A stretch of DNA of 64,000 nucleotides from Actinomycetes bacterium (GTDB lineage: Bacteria > Actinomycetota > Acidimicrobiia > Acidimicrobiales > Ilumatobacteraceae): positions 62,001 through 126,000 of the forward strand of contig JAKOUY010000016.1 in the NCBI GenBank assembly GCA_029782355.1, given 5' to 3'. Below are positions 1 to 7,807 of this stretch, piece by piece (position 1 is the stretch's first letter; every line of letters begins with the position of its first letter). Made by a program: the position numbers and the translations under genes. Below the pieces are notes generated by a model, which was not told the origin of the DNA, ran no database searches, and saw only the letters and a list, made by a program, of their open reading frames with translations.

Positions 1-279
1 TACTCCGGGACCCCGGAGCTGATGGAGCGCTACGCCCGGCTGGCCGTCCACGCCGGGGCGCGCATCGTCGGCGGGTGCTGTGGAACCTCACCCGAGCATC
101 TGGCGGCGATCCGCCGCGGCGTCGACGCCGGCATGGCCGACCTGGCCGCCGGGTCCCGCCAGGTGCCCGACCATGACACGGTGGTGGCCGAGATCGGCCC
201 GCTCACCCAAGCGGTGCCCAGCACCGCGGCCGGGCAGCGAGCCGGCGCCGGCGAGCGACGGTTGCGCCGGCGCGGCTGA
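1..279 (+). CDS. Homocysteine S-methyltransferase family protein, C-terminal fragment
   Basis: Only the last 92 codons lie in the window; the gene enters from the left edge and stops at TGA 277-279. The diagnostic feature is GGCCGT followed by SPEHL, the C-terminal double-cysteine Zn-binding motif of homocysteine S-methyltransferases (BHMT/MetH N-domain fold), which move a methyl group from a donor such as betaine or S-methylmethionine to homocysteine. After the motif there is a further helix and an Ala/Arg-rich low-complexity tail. The methyl donor cannot be assigned from this fragment. A strong hairpin follows 32 bp after the stop. Confidence 0.75.
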   Translation, partial: YSGTPELMERYARLAVHAGARIVGGCCGTSPEHLAAIRRGVDAGMADLAAGSRQVPDHDTVVAEIGPLTQAVPSTAAGQRAGAGERRLRRRG

Positions 280-310
280 GGGGCGCCCGCCGGCCGCGCC
301 GGCGGACTGA

Positions 311-337
311 GCTGACGGACCGCGACGGTCCGTCAGC
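311..337. terminator. Hairpin between convergent genes
   Basis: A perfect 11-bp inverted repeat (arms 311-321 and 327-337, GCTGACGGACC and its complement) with the 5-nt loop GCGAC lies between two convergent genes. It has no clear U-run, as is usual for intrinsic terminators in high-GC actinobacteria. It could end transcription from either side. Confidence 0.6.
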
Positions 338-391
338 ACCCGGTCGCAACCACCCGCCTAGCCGGCTGACCTCCTGCGCGACGAGCGCAGG

Positions 392-1090
392 TCAGACGTG
401 GGCGGGAACCTGGGTGTCGATCCACTCGGAGAGCGTCGGCGAGCTCTCCACGCTGGTGATCAGTGCGTAGCGCGGCCCGGTGCCGTTGTGCACGACGACG
501 TGCCACAGGCGCTGGGTGTCGACCACGAAACGGGCGCCACGCGGCAACGGGACCCGGCGCTCGGTCTCGGCGATCGGCAGGTGCCGGTCGTCGAGGTCCA
601 TGAGCAGCATGTAGCTCTCCGGGTTGTCGGTCAGCTCGACCCAGGTGCGCACGACCCACCCCTCGTTCTCGGGGTTGAACCGGTTGTTGTCGTCGCGGTG
701 GAAGCTCTTCAGCGCCTGCTCACGGTCCTGTGGCTCGAGCTTGATGATCCGCACCCGCCCGAAGTTGGCGCCGATCGAATCGACGTAGCGCTTCAGCGTC
801 GGGGCCTTCTCGGCGTTGCTGGTCCACAGGGCGTCCTTGTCGGTCTTGCCCTTGTCCCAGAAGCCGCGGCAGTCCAGCTCACCGTCGGCGGATGCCAACG
901 GGGCGAAGTTGGTGTCACCGCCGCTCTTCCAGTCCATGTACTCCAAGCCGAGGTACTCCTCCTCGGGGACGTCGAAGTTGGCCGGGGCCAGGGCGACGAA
1001 GCCGGTCTCGGCGAGCTGCGGCATCCGGTAGTGCTTGGTGTCGAGGGGGATCTCGACGCTCCAGTGTTGCTCAGTCGGCCAAAAGCTCAT
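392..1090 (-). CDS. Probable 2OG-Fe(II) / aspartyl-hydroxylase-like oxygenase
   Basis: A 232-aa soluble protein without signal peptide. In the middle it has FHRDDNN, fitting an HxD iron-binding pair, then an acidic strand region, and near the C-terminus LWHVVVHNG followed by GPRYALI, which could supply the distal iron His and a 2-oxoglutarate-binding Arg. This spacing suits the double-stranded beta-helix of Asp/Asn beta-hydroxylase-like dioxygenases, but the assignment rests on motif spacing only and a cupin-like enzyme is possible. It starts at ATG 1090 with an 89-bp gap to the LysM gene; that gap contains a near-perfect palindrome. Confidence 0.5.
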   Translation of the reverse strand: MSFWPTEQHWSVEIPLDTKHYRMPQLAETGFVALAPANFDVPEEEYLGLEYMDWKSGGDTNFAPLASADGELDCRGFWDKGKTDKDALWTSNAEKAPTLKRYVDSIGANFGRVRIIKLEPQDREQALKSFHRDDNNRFNPENEGWVVRTWVELTDNPESYMLLMDLDDRHLPIAETERRVPLPRGARFVVDTQRLWHVVVHNGTGPRYALITSVESSPTLSEWIDTQVPAHV

Positions 1091-1157
1091 GGTCGCGGAT
1101 CGTACTCCTGGGGGGGCATCGGCGCCCGGGCCTTCGGACCCTGGTGCCCGATGTCAC

Positions 1158-1181
1158 AGATCGTTTGGGTCCAAACGATCT
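1158..1181. terminator. 24-bp near-perfect palindrome at the 3' end of the LysM gene
   Basis: Arms AGATCGTTTGG (1158-1168) and its exact complement (1171-1181) are separated by only 2 nt. The palindrome begins inside the TAG stop of the LysM gene and lies about 70 bp upstream of the start of the next minus-strand gene. It could be a terminator for the LysM gene or an operator for the oxygenase gene; sequence alone does not decide. Confidence 0.45.
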
Positions 1182-1569
1182 ACCGGTTCTTGAACGTCGT
1201 GTCCAGCGTGGTCGTCGTGGTCGAGGTGCTCGTCGTCGTGGGCGCCGGGACGGTGGGCGGGGGCAGCTTCAGCACCTGGCCACGGAAGATCTTGTCCTGG
1301 TTGGTGATGTTGTTCATCGCCATCACCTGCTTGATGTCCAGACCCCACTTCTTGCAGATGTCGGCCAGTCGATCCCCGCGCTGGACCTTGTAGCGGGCCG
1401 GGACGGTCGTGGTCGTCGGGGCCTCCGTGGTGGTGGTCGTGGTGGTCTCGATCGGGGGCAGCGTCCCCGAGCCGGCCCGCTGGTCGCCGCACGCCGCACC
1501 GGCCACGGCACCGACCGCAGCCAGGCCGGCGAGGATCGTCAACCGGGCGCGACCAGACACGGCGGTCAT
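1180..1569 (-). CDS. LysM-domain lipoprotein
   Basis: A 129-aa exported protein. The N-terminus has a positive stretch, a hydrophobic segment and a lipobox-like AGAAC, so it is probably a lipoprotein anchored outside the membrane. Two Thr-rich linkers flank a single LysM domain (about residues 58-103, YKVQRGDRL...IFRGQVLKL), a fold that binds peptidoglycan N-acetylglucosamine. No catalytic domain is attached, so a cell-wall tethering or adaptor role is likely. The downstream neighbour on the same strand is the probable oxygenase; the upstream neighbour is a prenyl synthase 33 bp away. Confidence 0.75.
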   Translation of the reverse strand: MTAVSGRARLTILAGLAAVGAVAGAACGDQRAGSGTLPPIETTTTTTTEAPTTTTVPARYKVQRGDRLADICKKWGLDIKQVMAMNNITNQDKIFRGQVLKLPPPTVPAPTTTSTSTTTTTLDTTFKNR

Positions 1570-1602
1570 GCTAGGAGCCGAGCGGGCGCCCCGACGGTCA
1601 GC

Positions 1603-2664
1603 TCAGAACAGCCGCTGGCTGACGTAGGTGGCCAGCCCGGCGAGCTCGGTGCGCACGTCGTCGGCCACGTCGAGCCGGTCGAGAGCGTGGAGCGCCTGGG
1701 CGGTGAGACCGGCGATCGTCGACTCCAGATCGGCCAGGGCACCCGTGTCGACGATGGCCTGCTGGATCTCGGCCACCTCGGCGTCGGTCAGCGTGGAGCG
1801 CCCGACCCGGTCGAGCACGGCGCGCTGGGCCGGGTCGGCGGCGGCCACGGCACGCGCCAGCAGCGGCGTCGGCTTGCCCTCGCGCAGGTCCCCGCCCACC
1901 GGCTTGCCGGTCAGGGCCTGGTCACCGAACGCCCCGATGACGTCGTCGCGCATCTGGAAGGCGTCGCCGAGGGGCAGGCCGTAGGCACTGAGCGGGTCCT
2001 GCAGTTCGGCTCCCCGCTGGGGCGAGGCGAGCATCGCCCCGAGGTGCAGCGGTCGCTCGATGGTGTACTTGCCGCTCTTGTACCGGCAGATCCGCTCGCA
2101 GTAGTCGACCCGCCGCTCGAAGCGCACGCTGCCGAGGATGTCGAGGAACTGGCCGATGTTCAGCTCGATGCGCAACTCGTTCCACACCGCCCAGGCCGAC
2201 GGGTTGGCCGCCACCATCAGCTGGTCGGCGTAGACGAAGGCCAGGTCGCCGACCAGGATGGCGACGCCCTCACCGAACCGGCGGGCCTCGCCGCTCCAAC
2301 CGGCCTGCTGGTGATGGCGGGCGAACACGGTATGGGTGGTGAGCTGGCCGCGGCGGGTGGCGGCGTCGTCCATGACGTCGTCGTGGAACAGGGCGAAGGC
2401 GTGCATCAGCTCCAGCGCCGCCCCGGCGTCGACGATCAGCGGATCGTCCGGGTCGCCGCCGGCCGCGACGAAGCCCCAGTGGGCAAAGGCCGGCCGGAGA
2501 CGCTTGCCCCCGCCCAGCACCAGCCGGGCGACCTCACCGACGGGCTCGGCCAGGTCGGCCTCGAACCCGGCCCAGCGCTGTTGCTCGACGGCGAGCAGGT
2601 CGGCGAGGCGCCGTTCGACGCGCCCGGCGATGCGGGCCAGCGAGTCCGGGGCCGGCTGGGTCAC
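1603..2664 (-). CDS. Polyprenyl (geranylgeranyl-type) diphosphate synthase
   Basis: A 353-aa all-helical trans-prenyltransferase. It has GGGKRLRP (about 51-58), the first Asp-rich motif DDVMDD (95-100) followed by RRG, and the second Asp-rich region QMRDDVIGAFGD (about 237-248), so both Mg-diphosphate sites are intact. The family condenses isopentenyl diphosphate with allylic diphosphates to chains of C15 or longer for quinone, carotenoid or lipid-carrier synthesis. Product length cannot be fixed; the residues before the first motif (ALMHAFALFH) are medium to bulky, consistent with a GGPP-class enzyme. The neighbouring exonuclease VII genes are functionally unrelated. Confidence 0.85.
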   Translation of the reverse strand: MTQPAPDSLARIAGRVERRLADLLAVEQQRWAGFEADLAEPVGEVARLVLGGGKRLRPAFAHWGFVAAGGDPDDPLIVDAGAALELMHAFALFHDDVMDDAATRRGQLTTHTVFARHHQQAGWSGEARRFGEGVAILVGDLAFVYADQLMVAANPSAWAVWNELRIELNIGQFLDILGSVRFERRVDYCERICRYKSGKYTIERPLHLGAMLASPQRGAELQDPLSAYGLPLGDAFQMRDDVIGAFGDQALTGKPVGGDLREGKPTPLLARAVAAADPAQRAVLDRVGRSTLTDAEVAEIQQAIVDTGALADLESTIAGLTAQALHALDRLDVADDVRTELAGLATYVSQRLF

Positions 2665-2698
2665 GGTGGCAGGCTACGGTCCCGCGCCCCACGAGGCG

Positions 2699-2935
2699 CT
2701 ATGCGTCTCCGCCGCCCGACCCGCCCTGCAGGGTGCCGAGGGCCGTGTCGATCTGCAGTCGGGCGTTGGCGATGCGCTCCCGGCAGAACCCGATCAGTTC
2801 GGCCGCCCTCCCCACCTCGGCGGCCAGCACGTCGACGTCGACGTCGGTCCGTTCCAGCCGGGCGAGGATGGCCTCGAGCTCGCCGAGGGCCTCGGCGTAC
2901 CCAGCGGCGGCCGGGGCGGAGTCGGATGCGGTCAT
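2699..2935 (-). CDS. xseB: Exonuclease VII small subunit
   Basis: A 78-aa helical protein with the family pattern AEALGELEAILARLE, then LAAEVGRAAELIGFCRERI. It pairs with XseA to form the single-strand-specific exonuclease VII, in which several small subunits coat each large subunit. The ATG at 2935 overlaps the TGA of xseA (ATGA, 4 nt), giving translational coupling and supporting this start over longer upstream options in the same frame. The protein ends in a short Gly-rich tail. Confidence 0.88.
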   Translation of the reverse strand: MTASDSAPAAAGYAEALGELEAILARLERTDVDVDVLAAEVGRAAELIGFCRERIANARLQIDTALGTLQGGSGGGDA

Positions 2936-4278
2936 GGGCGGGTCTCCTCGACGGTGCTGGTCGCCGAGCCGGCGGCGAAGGTGGTGACAACTGACTGGCC
3001 GGGTCGGAGCTGGGCGGCATCGCGCACCGTGGTGCCGTCGGCCGTACGGGTGATCGACCATCCCCGCGCCAGGGTGTTCACCGGATCGAGCAGGCGGACC
3101 CGGGCGTGGTGCTGGTCGAGGTGGCGGGCCTCGGACGCCAGGCGCAGTGGGGCGCGAGACAGGGCGGCTGCGGCGTCGTCGAGGCGCCGTTCGGCACCAC
3201 GCTGGGCGGCCACGGTCCCGCGGCGCAACCGGTCGACCCGCTGGTCGAGGCGCTCCCCGCCGCGCTCCACGGCGGCGATCGTGCGTCCGTGGATGCGGTG
3301 GGCGACGTCGTCCAGGCGCTGCTCGGCCCGCTCGACGTGCCGCGCCGCGCCACGACCGATGCCTCGCCAAGCGTCCTCGCTGCGCTCGACGAACCGGCGG
3401 ACCACCTCGACCAGGGCGGTGGCGCAGGCGGTGGGCGTCTTGACCGCCCGGTGGGCGACCTCGTCGGCCACGGACGTGTCGGTCTCGTGGCCGAGCCCGG
3501 TGAACACGGGCAGCGGGCAGGTGGCCACGGCGACGGCGATGCGCTCGTGGTCGAAGGTCGCCAGCTCGCTGCGCGCCCCGCCACCGCGGATCAGCACGAC
3601 GACGTCGAGGTCGCTGCGCCGGCCGAGCGCAGCGACCGCAGCGCTGATCTCCTCGACGGCGAACTCGCCCTGGACGCGCACGTCGGCGACCACGACCTGG
3701 AAGCCGAGCGCGCTGCGACGCAGCTCGTCGCGGAAGTCGGCCCAGGCCGCGCCGTCGAGGCTGGTGACCACCCCGATGCGCAGCGGCACGGCGGCCAGCC
3801 GGCGGCCGCGATTGGCGTCGTAGAGCCCCGAGGCGACCAGCCGGCGGACCACCTCGGTGCGCTGCTGGGCCAGGTCGCCGAGGGTGAACCGCGGATCGAT
3901 CCCGCCCATCTTCAAGCCCAACTGACCGCTGCCGGCGAAGAAGTCGAGATGGCCGTGGATCCGCACGTTGAGCCCGTCGGCGAGGCGCAGCCGGTGCTTG
4001 GCCAAGATCGGTCGGAGGCGCTGCTGGGCCGGGGCGAAGAACTGCACGTTCAGCACCGCCTTGCCCTCCCCGTCGTCCTCCACCAGCCGGAAGTAGGCGT
4101 GCGGGCCACGCACGGTGTAGCCCTGGATCTCGCCCCGGACCCAGACCCCGTCGAGGAACGTCCGCCGCAACGTGTCGTTGAGCAACTGGGCCAGCTCGCC
4201 GACCCGGTAGGTGGGGTTGCCCTCGTCGAAGGACTCCGGCTGATCACCGAAGTCGGCGCCGAACGACAGCTGGCTCAT
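2932..4278 (-). CDS. xseA: Exonuclease VII large subunit
   Basis: A 448-aa catalytic subunit of the bidirectional single-strand exonuclease. The N-terminal OB-fold (about 20-120) contains VWVRGEIQGY and HAYFRLVEDD. The central catalytic region has GVVTSLDGAAWADF, VLIRGGGARSEL, FDHERIA and GLGHETDTSVADEVAHRAVKTPTA, all family signatures. A long Arg-rich coiled coil follows, then a small C-terminal domain ending with LARGWSIT and a beta segment. It is the first gene of an xseA-xseB pair. Length is normal for the family. Confidence 0.93.
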   Translation of the reverse strand: MSQLSFGADFGDQPESFDEGNPTYRVGELAQLLNDTLRRTFLDGVWVRGEIQGYTVRGPHAYFRLVEDDGEGKAVLNVQFFAPAQQRLRPILAKHRLRLADGLNVRIHGHLDFFAGSGQLGLKMGGIDPRFTLGDLAQQRTEVVRRLVASGLYDANRGRRLAAVPLRIGVVTSLDGAAWADFRDELRRSALGFQVVVADVRVQGEFAVEEISAAVAALGRRSDLDVVVLIRGGGARSELATFDHERIAVAVATCPLPVFTGLGHETDTSVADEVAHRAVKTPTACATALVEVVRRFVERSEDAWRGIGRGAARHVERAEQRLDDVAHRIHGRTIAAVERGGERLDQRVDRLRRGTVAAQRGAERRLDDAAAALSRAPLRLASEARHLDQHHARVRLLDPVNTLARGWSITRTADGTTVRDAAQLRPGQSVVTTFAAGSATSTVEETRP

Positions 4279-4326
4279 AGCCGCCGAGTCTGGCAGGCCG
4301 CCGACTCCCCGCCACCGGCCATGGCC

Positions 4327-5634
4327 TCAGGCGCCCAGCTCGCGCACGTTGGAGGGCAACTCGTCGACCTCGAACAGCTGCCCGTCGACGGGCAGGTGGT
4401 TGCGGCGGCGGATGTCGTCGATCTGGGCCAGGGGGCGCTCCAGGGCCCGGCGCCGGGTGGTGGCCAGTTCGTCGAAGCTCTTGGCGACCGTGTCGAAGTG
4501 CCGGCGGACCTTGTCGACTTGCTCGGCGTACTTGTCCCACTGCTGACCGAACTTGCCGAGCAGGCCGAGGATCTCGTGGCTGGTCTGTTCCAGGGCGTAG
4601 TTGTCGAAGGCCTGGCGGATCACCCCAAGGAAGGCGAACAGCGTCATCGGCGAGCAGATCACCACCTGCTCGGCCATCGCCTCGTCGATCAACCCGGACT
4701 CGGTCTCCATGATGAACCCGGACACGGTCTCGTTGGGCACGAACAGCAGCACCATGTCCACCGCCGGGCGGGCGTCGTTGCGGGCGTACTGCCGCTTGGC
4801 CAGCTCACGCACCCGGGCGCGCACGTCCCGGAGGAACGTGGCCCGGTGGGCGCTGCGCTCGGCCTCGGTGGTGGCGTCGAGGTACTTCAGGTAGGCCGCC
4901 ATCGGGAACTTGACGTCCATGAACAGCACGTGCCCCTTGGGCATGACGAAGGTGAAGTCGGGGATGCCACCGGCGTCGCCCTCCAGCGCCGTGCGCTTGT
5001 GGTAGTTGAGCCCCTCGCGGAACCCGGCGGCGCGCAGCACGTCCTCGGCCATCCGCTCGCCCCACTGCCCCCGCGCCGTCGACGACGCCAGTGCCTCCCG
5101 CAGACTGCCCGTGGTGGCAGCCAGCCGTTGGGCGATCTCGCCGTGGGTGCGCAGGGACGAGTCGACCTGCCCGAAGCGCTCCGAGGTAGCCTCGCCGAGC
5201 TGCTGGACCAGTAGGGCAAGGCGATCGATGTCGGCGCGGACGCCCGCCTGGACATCGCCCAGGCGCTGGTCGAGCTGGCGCTGACGATGCTCCAAGTCCC
5301 GGTCGAGCAGCTCCTGGCGGGATGCCAAGGTCTGGTCGAGGACCTCCTGCTTGCCGGCCAGGGCCAGCTCGGCCCGGGCCGCCTCGGCCTGCAACTGCTC
5401 CCGGGTGACCGCGGCCAACTGCTCGGCCGTGGTCCGCAGGACGGTGGTGGACTGCCGCTCGGTGTGCTCGGCCACCTGGGCGACGGCGTCGAGCACCGCC
5501 TGGTGGAACTGCTCGGCCGGCAGACCGGCCGGGGGTGCCGGGCGGCGGGAGGCCAGCAGCCAGACCACGGCGCCGGCGGCGGCCACGAGGGCCACGGCGA
5601 GGGCGACGATGAGCGTGGTGATCATGCCGACCAT
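4327..5634 (-). CDS. rmuC: DNA recombination protein RmuC
   Basis: A 435-aa protein with one N-terminal transmembrane segment (about residues 4-27), a long Gln/Glu/Ala-rich coiled coil (about 45-165) and then the RmuC nuclease-like domain: WGERMAEDVLRAAGF, IPDFTFVMPKG, FMDVKFPM and the C-terminal FGQQWDKYAEQVDKV. The D...E/DVK arrangement resembles the PD-(D/E)XK fold proposed for RmuC. The family limits inversion at short inverted repeats in E. coli. An ATG three codons downstream is an equal start candidate. It lies 48 bp upstream of xseA on the same strand, so a DNA-maintenance operon is plausible. Confidence 0.9.
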   Translation of the reverse strand: MVGMITTLIVALAVALVAAAGAVVWLLASRRPAPPAGLPAEQFHQAVLDAVAQVAEHTERQSTTVLRTTAEQLAAVTREQLQAEAARAELALAGKQEVLDQTLASRQELLDRDLEHRQRQLDQRLGDVQAGVRADIDRLALLVQQLGEATSERFGQVDSSLRTHGEIAQRLAATTGSLREALASSTARGQWGERMAEDVLRAAGFREGLNYHKRTALEGDAGGIPDFTFVMPKGHVLFMDVKFPMAAYLKYLDATTEAERSAHRATFLRDVRARVRELAKRQYARNDARPAVDMVLLFVPNETVSGFIMETESGLIDEAMAEQVVICSPMTLFAFLGVIRQAFDNYALEQTSHEILGLLGKFGQQWDKYAEQVDKVRRHFDTVAKSFDELATTRRRALERPLAQIDDIRRRNHLPVDGQLFEVDELPSNVRELGA

Positions 5635-5719
5635 GATGACGAGGGGGTGTCACGCGGTTCGCGGATGCGTCCTGAGCAGGGACGACGCCGGCGGAGCGGA
5701 TCGCCCGGGCGGTGGACGG

Positions 5720-6097
5720 TCAGCCGTCGAGGACCACGTGCACCAGCGGGCTGCCCGCCACCCAGTGGTCGAGGGAGTGGCCCTGCTCGACGTACCACGC
5801 CTCCCGTTCCCGGACCCGATCCATGATCCGACGACGCTCGGCCGGATCGGTGATCTCCTCGGCCGTCGCCGCCAGATCGGCGTGCGCACCCTCCTTGACG
5901 TGGAGGGTCAGGTGCGGGTGGGCACGCAGGTTGGCCAGCCAGTCACGCCGGCCGGGTGTGCCGGTCAGGTAGATCTCGCCGTCGATCACGAAGTACCAGA
6001 TCTCGATGCGCCGCGGCTCACCGCTGGACCTCCCGGTGGTGGTGATGTCGCAGGTCATCCCGGCGTCGATGGCGGCGCGGACGTGGGCGTTGATCAT
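5720..6097 (-). CDS. Deazaflavin (F420)-dependent nitroreductase-family protein (Ddn-like)
   Basis: A 125-aa split-beta-barrel protein: MTCDITTTGRSSGEPRRIEI, then WYFVIDGEIYLTGTPGRRDWLANL and HLTLHVK. The GRxSGxPR entry, the GTPG(R)xDW turn and the C-terminal W-rich segment are typical of the FDR/Ddn class, which uses reduced F420 or another flavin to reduce quinones or nitro compounds. I start it at ATG 6097 because the longer open frame upstream is Arg/Pro-rich and not protein-like. It ends 85 bp downstream of the rmuC start on the same strand. Confidence 0.75.
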   Translation of the reverse strand: MINAHVRAAIDAGMTCDITTTGRSSGEPRRIEIWYFVIDGEIYLTGTPGRRDWLANLRAHPHLTLHVKEGAHADLAATAEEITDPAERRRIMDRVREREAWYVEQGHSLDHWVAGSPLVHVVLDG

Positions 6098-6430
6098 CGA
6101 CCCACCGTAGGGCCGGCGGCGGACCTGTCGGCGCGCACGTCGAGCGCCGCACCCAGGCGGCCCGGGCGCCGGGGCGGCGACTGGCCCGCACCGGGCGGAG
6201 CAGACCGGCGGATCGCGCCGCCGTACCAGGCGCCCATGGAACGACGAGGCGGGGCGCCGCACGGCCGGGAGCATCGCCACTGGCTAGCGTGCCGGTGCAG
6301 ATGCGCGACGCGACTCGCCCGGAGCGCCCTGGCGCAGCCGGATCCGGCCCGGGCCGCTCGTCGCCGGCCAGCCGGCCGCGATCACCACAGCCGGGCCGAC
6401 GACCGCCCGCCCTCGCCCGGTGCGCGACGG
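6098..6430. other. Divergent intergenic region, no gene seen
   Basis: 333 bp between the Ddn-like gene (minus) and the sigma-factor gene (plus). It is very GC-rich; reading frames across it are Arg/Pro/Ala-rich without protein character. It must hold the promoters of both genes, but I see no convincing -35/-10 pair or palindrome. Confidence 0.5.
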
Positions 6431-6922
6431 ATGGCGGTCCGCCGGACTCGGCGGCGTCATAGCAGCGTGGACCACCGCGACGAGGAGATCTACGCCAAGC
6501 ACGCCGACGAGCTGCTCCGCTTCGCCACCACCCTGGTCGGTCCGTCGGCAGCCGAGGACGTCTTCGCCGCGGCGATCGTCCGGGCGATGACCTCGCCGGC
6601 CTGGGCCGCCGTCACCGATCCACGCCCGTACCTGTTCCGTGCGGTCCTGAACGAGGCCCGCTCGATGCGCCGGTCCGGGCTGCGTCGCGTGGCTCGCGAG
6701 CAGCGCGCCGCACGACCGGCGACCCTCGCCCCGACCACGCTGAGCGTGGAGGTGGCCGACGCGATGCGCCGGCTCTCGGTGCGCGAGCGGTCGGTGCTGT
6801 ACCTGGCCTACTGGCTGGAGCTGCCCGCCGCGGAGATCGCCCGGACCCTCGACCTGTCGGTCCGCACCACCGAGCGGGCGCTGCGCAGCGCTCGCACCCA
6901 CCTGGAGGAGTCCCTGCGATGA
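6431..6922 (+). CDS. ECF-type RNA polymerase sigma factor
   Basis: A 163-aa sigma-70-like protein with only regions 2 and 4. Region 2 is DEEIYAKHADELLRFA, then SAAEDVFAAAIVRAM and PRPYLFRAVLNEARSM. Region 4 is LSVRERSVLYLAYWLEL followed by AAEIARTLDLSVRTTERALR, a helix-turn-helix that would read the -35 element. Start ATG 6431 is used; GTG 6467, just before the first conserved residues, is an alternative. It overlaps the next gene by ATGA, so the two are translated together and the partner probably acts as a membrane-bound regulator of this sigma factor. Confidence 0.8.
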   Translation: MAVRRTRRRHSSVDHRDEEIYAKHADELLRFATTLVGPSAAEDVFAAAIVRAMTSPAWAAVTDPRPYLFRAVLNEARSMRRSGLRRVAREQRAARPATLAPTTLSVEVADAMRRLSVRERSVLYLAYWLELPAAEIARTLDLSVRTTERALRSARTHLEESLR

Positions 6923-7578
6923 ACCGTTCCCGCCCCACCTGGCCGACCGCCGTCGAGCGGGCCATGCACGAGCACGCCGACGCCACGCCCTTGGCTCCGC
7001 CGCTGACCGACGTGCTGGCCCGGGCCACTCGCCGGCGAGCGGCCTCGGCATCACACCGAGCGATGCTGGCCGCCGCCGTCCTCACCCTGATCACCGTGGG
7101 TGGCGGCGCCTACCTGCTCGGCCGGGATCATCGACCGGGCCGGCTGAGCGCCGCGCCGACGGCTGCCGCAGCGCCGCCCGACACGGTCGACGGGCCGGGC
7201 ACGCGATCGATCGTCTGCCGGTTGGACCCGCCCACGGTGCGCGTCGAGCTCGACCAACCTGGCGGACCGACGGTCCTGCGCTCCTGCATGGTGCCCGGCG
7301 GCAACTATGAGCTGCGGATCGACGTGCTCGACGTCCCGGGCAGTGCCACGCCGAGCTCCGGAGCGATCGACGGGTCGTGCGAGCTTCGCTTCACCCCCAC
7401 CGGAGTGCCGGCGGCGACGACGCCGACGCTGATCGTCCCCCTCCCGATGACCTGCCCGGATCACCTCGACGAGGCCGTCACCCGCGCCGTCGTCGTTGCG
7501 CTGCGCCTGCAGTGGCCGAGCGCCCCCGCCAGCAGCGTCCCGTTGGCTTCCGCGCCGACGGCGTCCACCCACAGCTGA
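6919..7578 (+). CDS. Single-pass membrane protein coupled to the sigma factor (putative anti-sigma or sensor)
   Basis: A 219-aa protein with an N-terminal cytoplasmic part (about 1-45), one transmembrane helix (about 48-66, MLAAAVLTLITVGGGAYLL) and an extracytoplasmic domain with four cysteines (in IVCRLD, RSCMVP, GSCELR and MTCPDH) that could form disulfides. No ZAS-type HxxxCxxC zinc motif is present, so a classical zinc anti-sigma is not supported; position and topology alone suggest sigma regulation. The start overlaps the sigma-factor stop (ATGA). A strong hairpin follows 4 bp after the stop. Confidence 0.65.
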   Translation: MNRSRPTWPTAVERAMHEHADATPLAPPLTDVLARATRRRAASASHRAMLAAAVLTLITVGGGAYLLGRDHRPGRLSAAPTAAAAPPDTVDGPGTRSIVCRLDPPTVRVELDQPGGPTVLRSCMVPGGNYELRIDVLDVPGSATPSSGAIDGSCELRFTPTGVPAATTPTLIVPLPMTCPDHLDEAVTRAVVVALRLQWPSAPASSVPLASAPTASTHS

Positions 7579-7582
7579 ACGA

Positions 7583-7625
7583 AGCGATGCCCACCGAGCT
7601 GGGCACTGGCTCGGTGGGCATCGCT
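7583..7625. terminator. Long perfect hairpin, probable bidirectional terminator
   Basis: A perfect 17-bp inverted repeat (arms 7583-7599 and 7609-7625, AGCGATGCCCACCGAGC and its complement) with a 9-nt loop begins 4 bp after the stop of the sigma-partner gene. A weaker hairpin (GTGAG-AA-GTCCC/GGGAC-C-CTCAC, 7683-7705) stands nearer the convergent ABC gene. No U-run is present. Confidence 0.7.
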
Positions 7626-7759
7626 CCGGGGGGAGGTGAGCATCAGCATCCCCTCCGACCCTGGGAGGTTGCTCCGAGTCACGTGAGAAGTCCCCGGGAC
7701 CTCACGGTGCCGGGGCGAGGGCCGCCGGGCGTCGGGCGCGGGACGGGCGGGGTCGGTGC

Positions 7760-7791
7760 GGGCACCGGCGGCGGCGGGCACCGGCGGCGGC
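7760..7791. repeat. 16-bp perfect tandem duplication
   Basis: GGGCACCGGCGGCGGC occurs twice in direct succession (7760-7775, 7776-7791) just downstream of the ABC transporter stop. It is probably a replication-slippage product in a GC-rich untranslated segment. Confidence 0.7.
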
Positions 7792-7807
7792 GGGTCCCCC
7801 GGGTGGG

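Noticed and set aside
892-2994. Plus-strand open frame of 700 codons
   Set aside because: It runs antisense to the LysM, prenyl synthase and xseB genes, is rich in Arg/Gly/His/Gln and has no domain pattern; it is a GC-rich shadow.
7626-7807. Riboswitch or small RNA between the sigma-partner and ABC genes
   Set aside because: Only short hairpins and a 16-bp tandem repeat are seen; no known aptamer core is recognisable.
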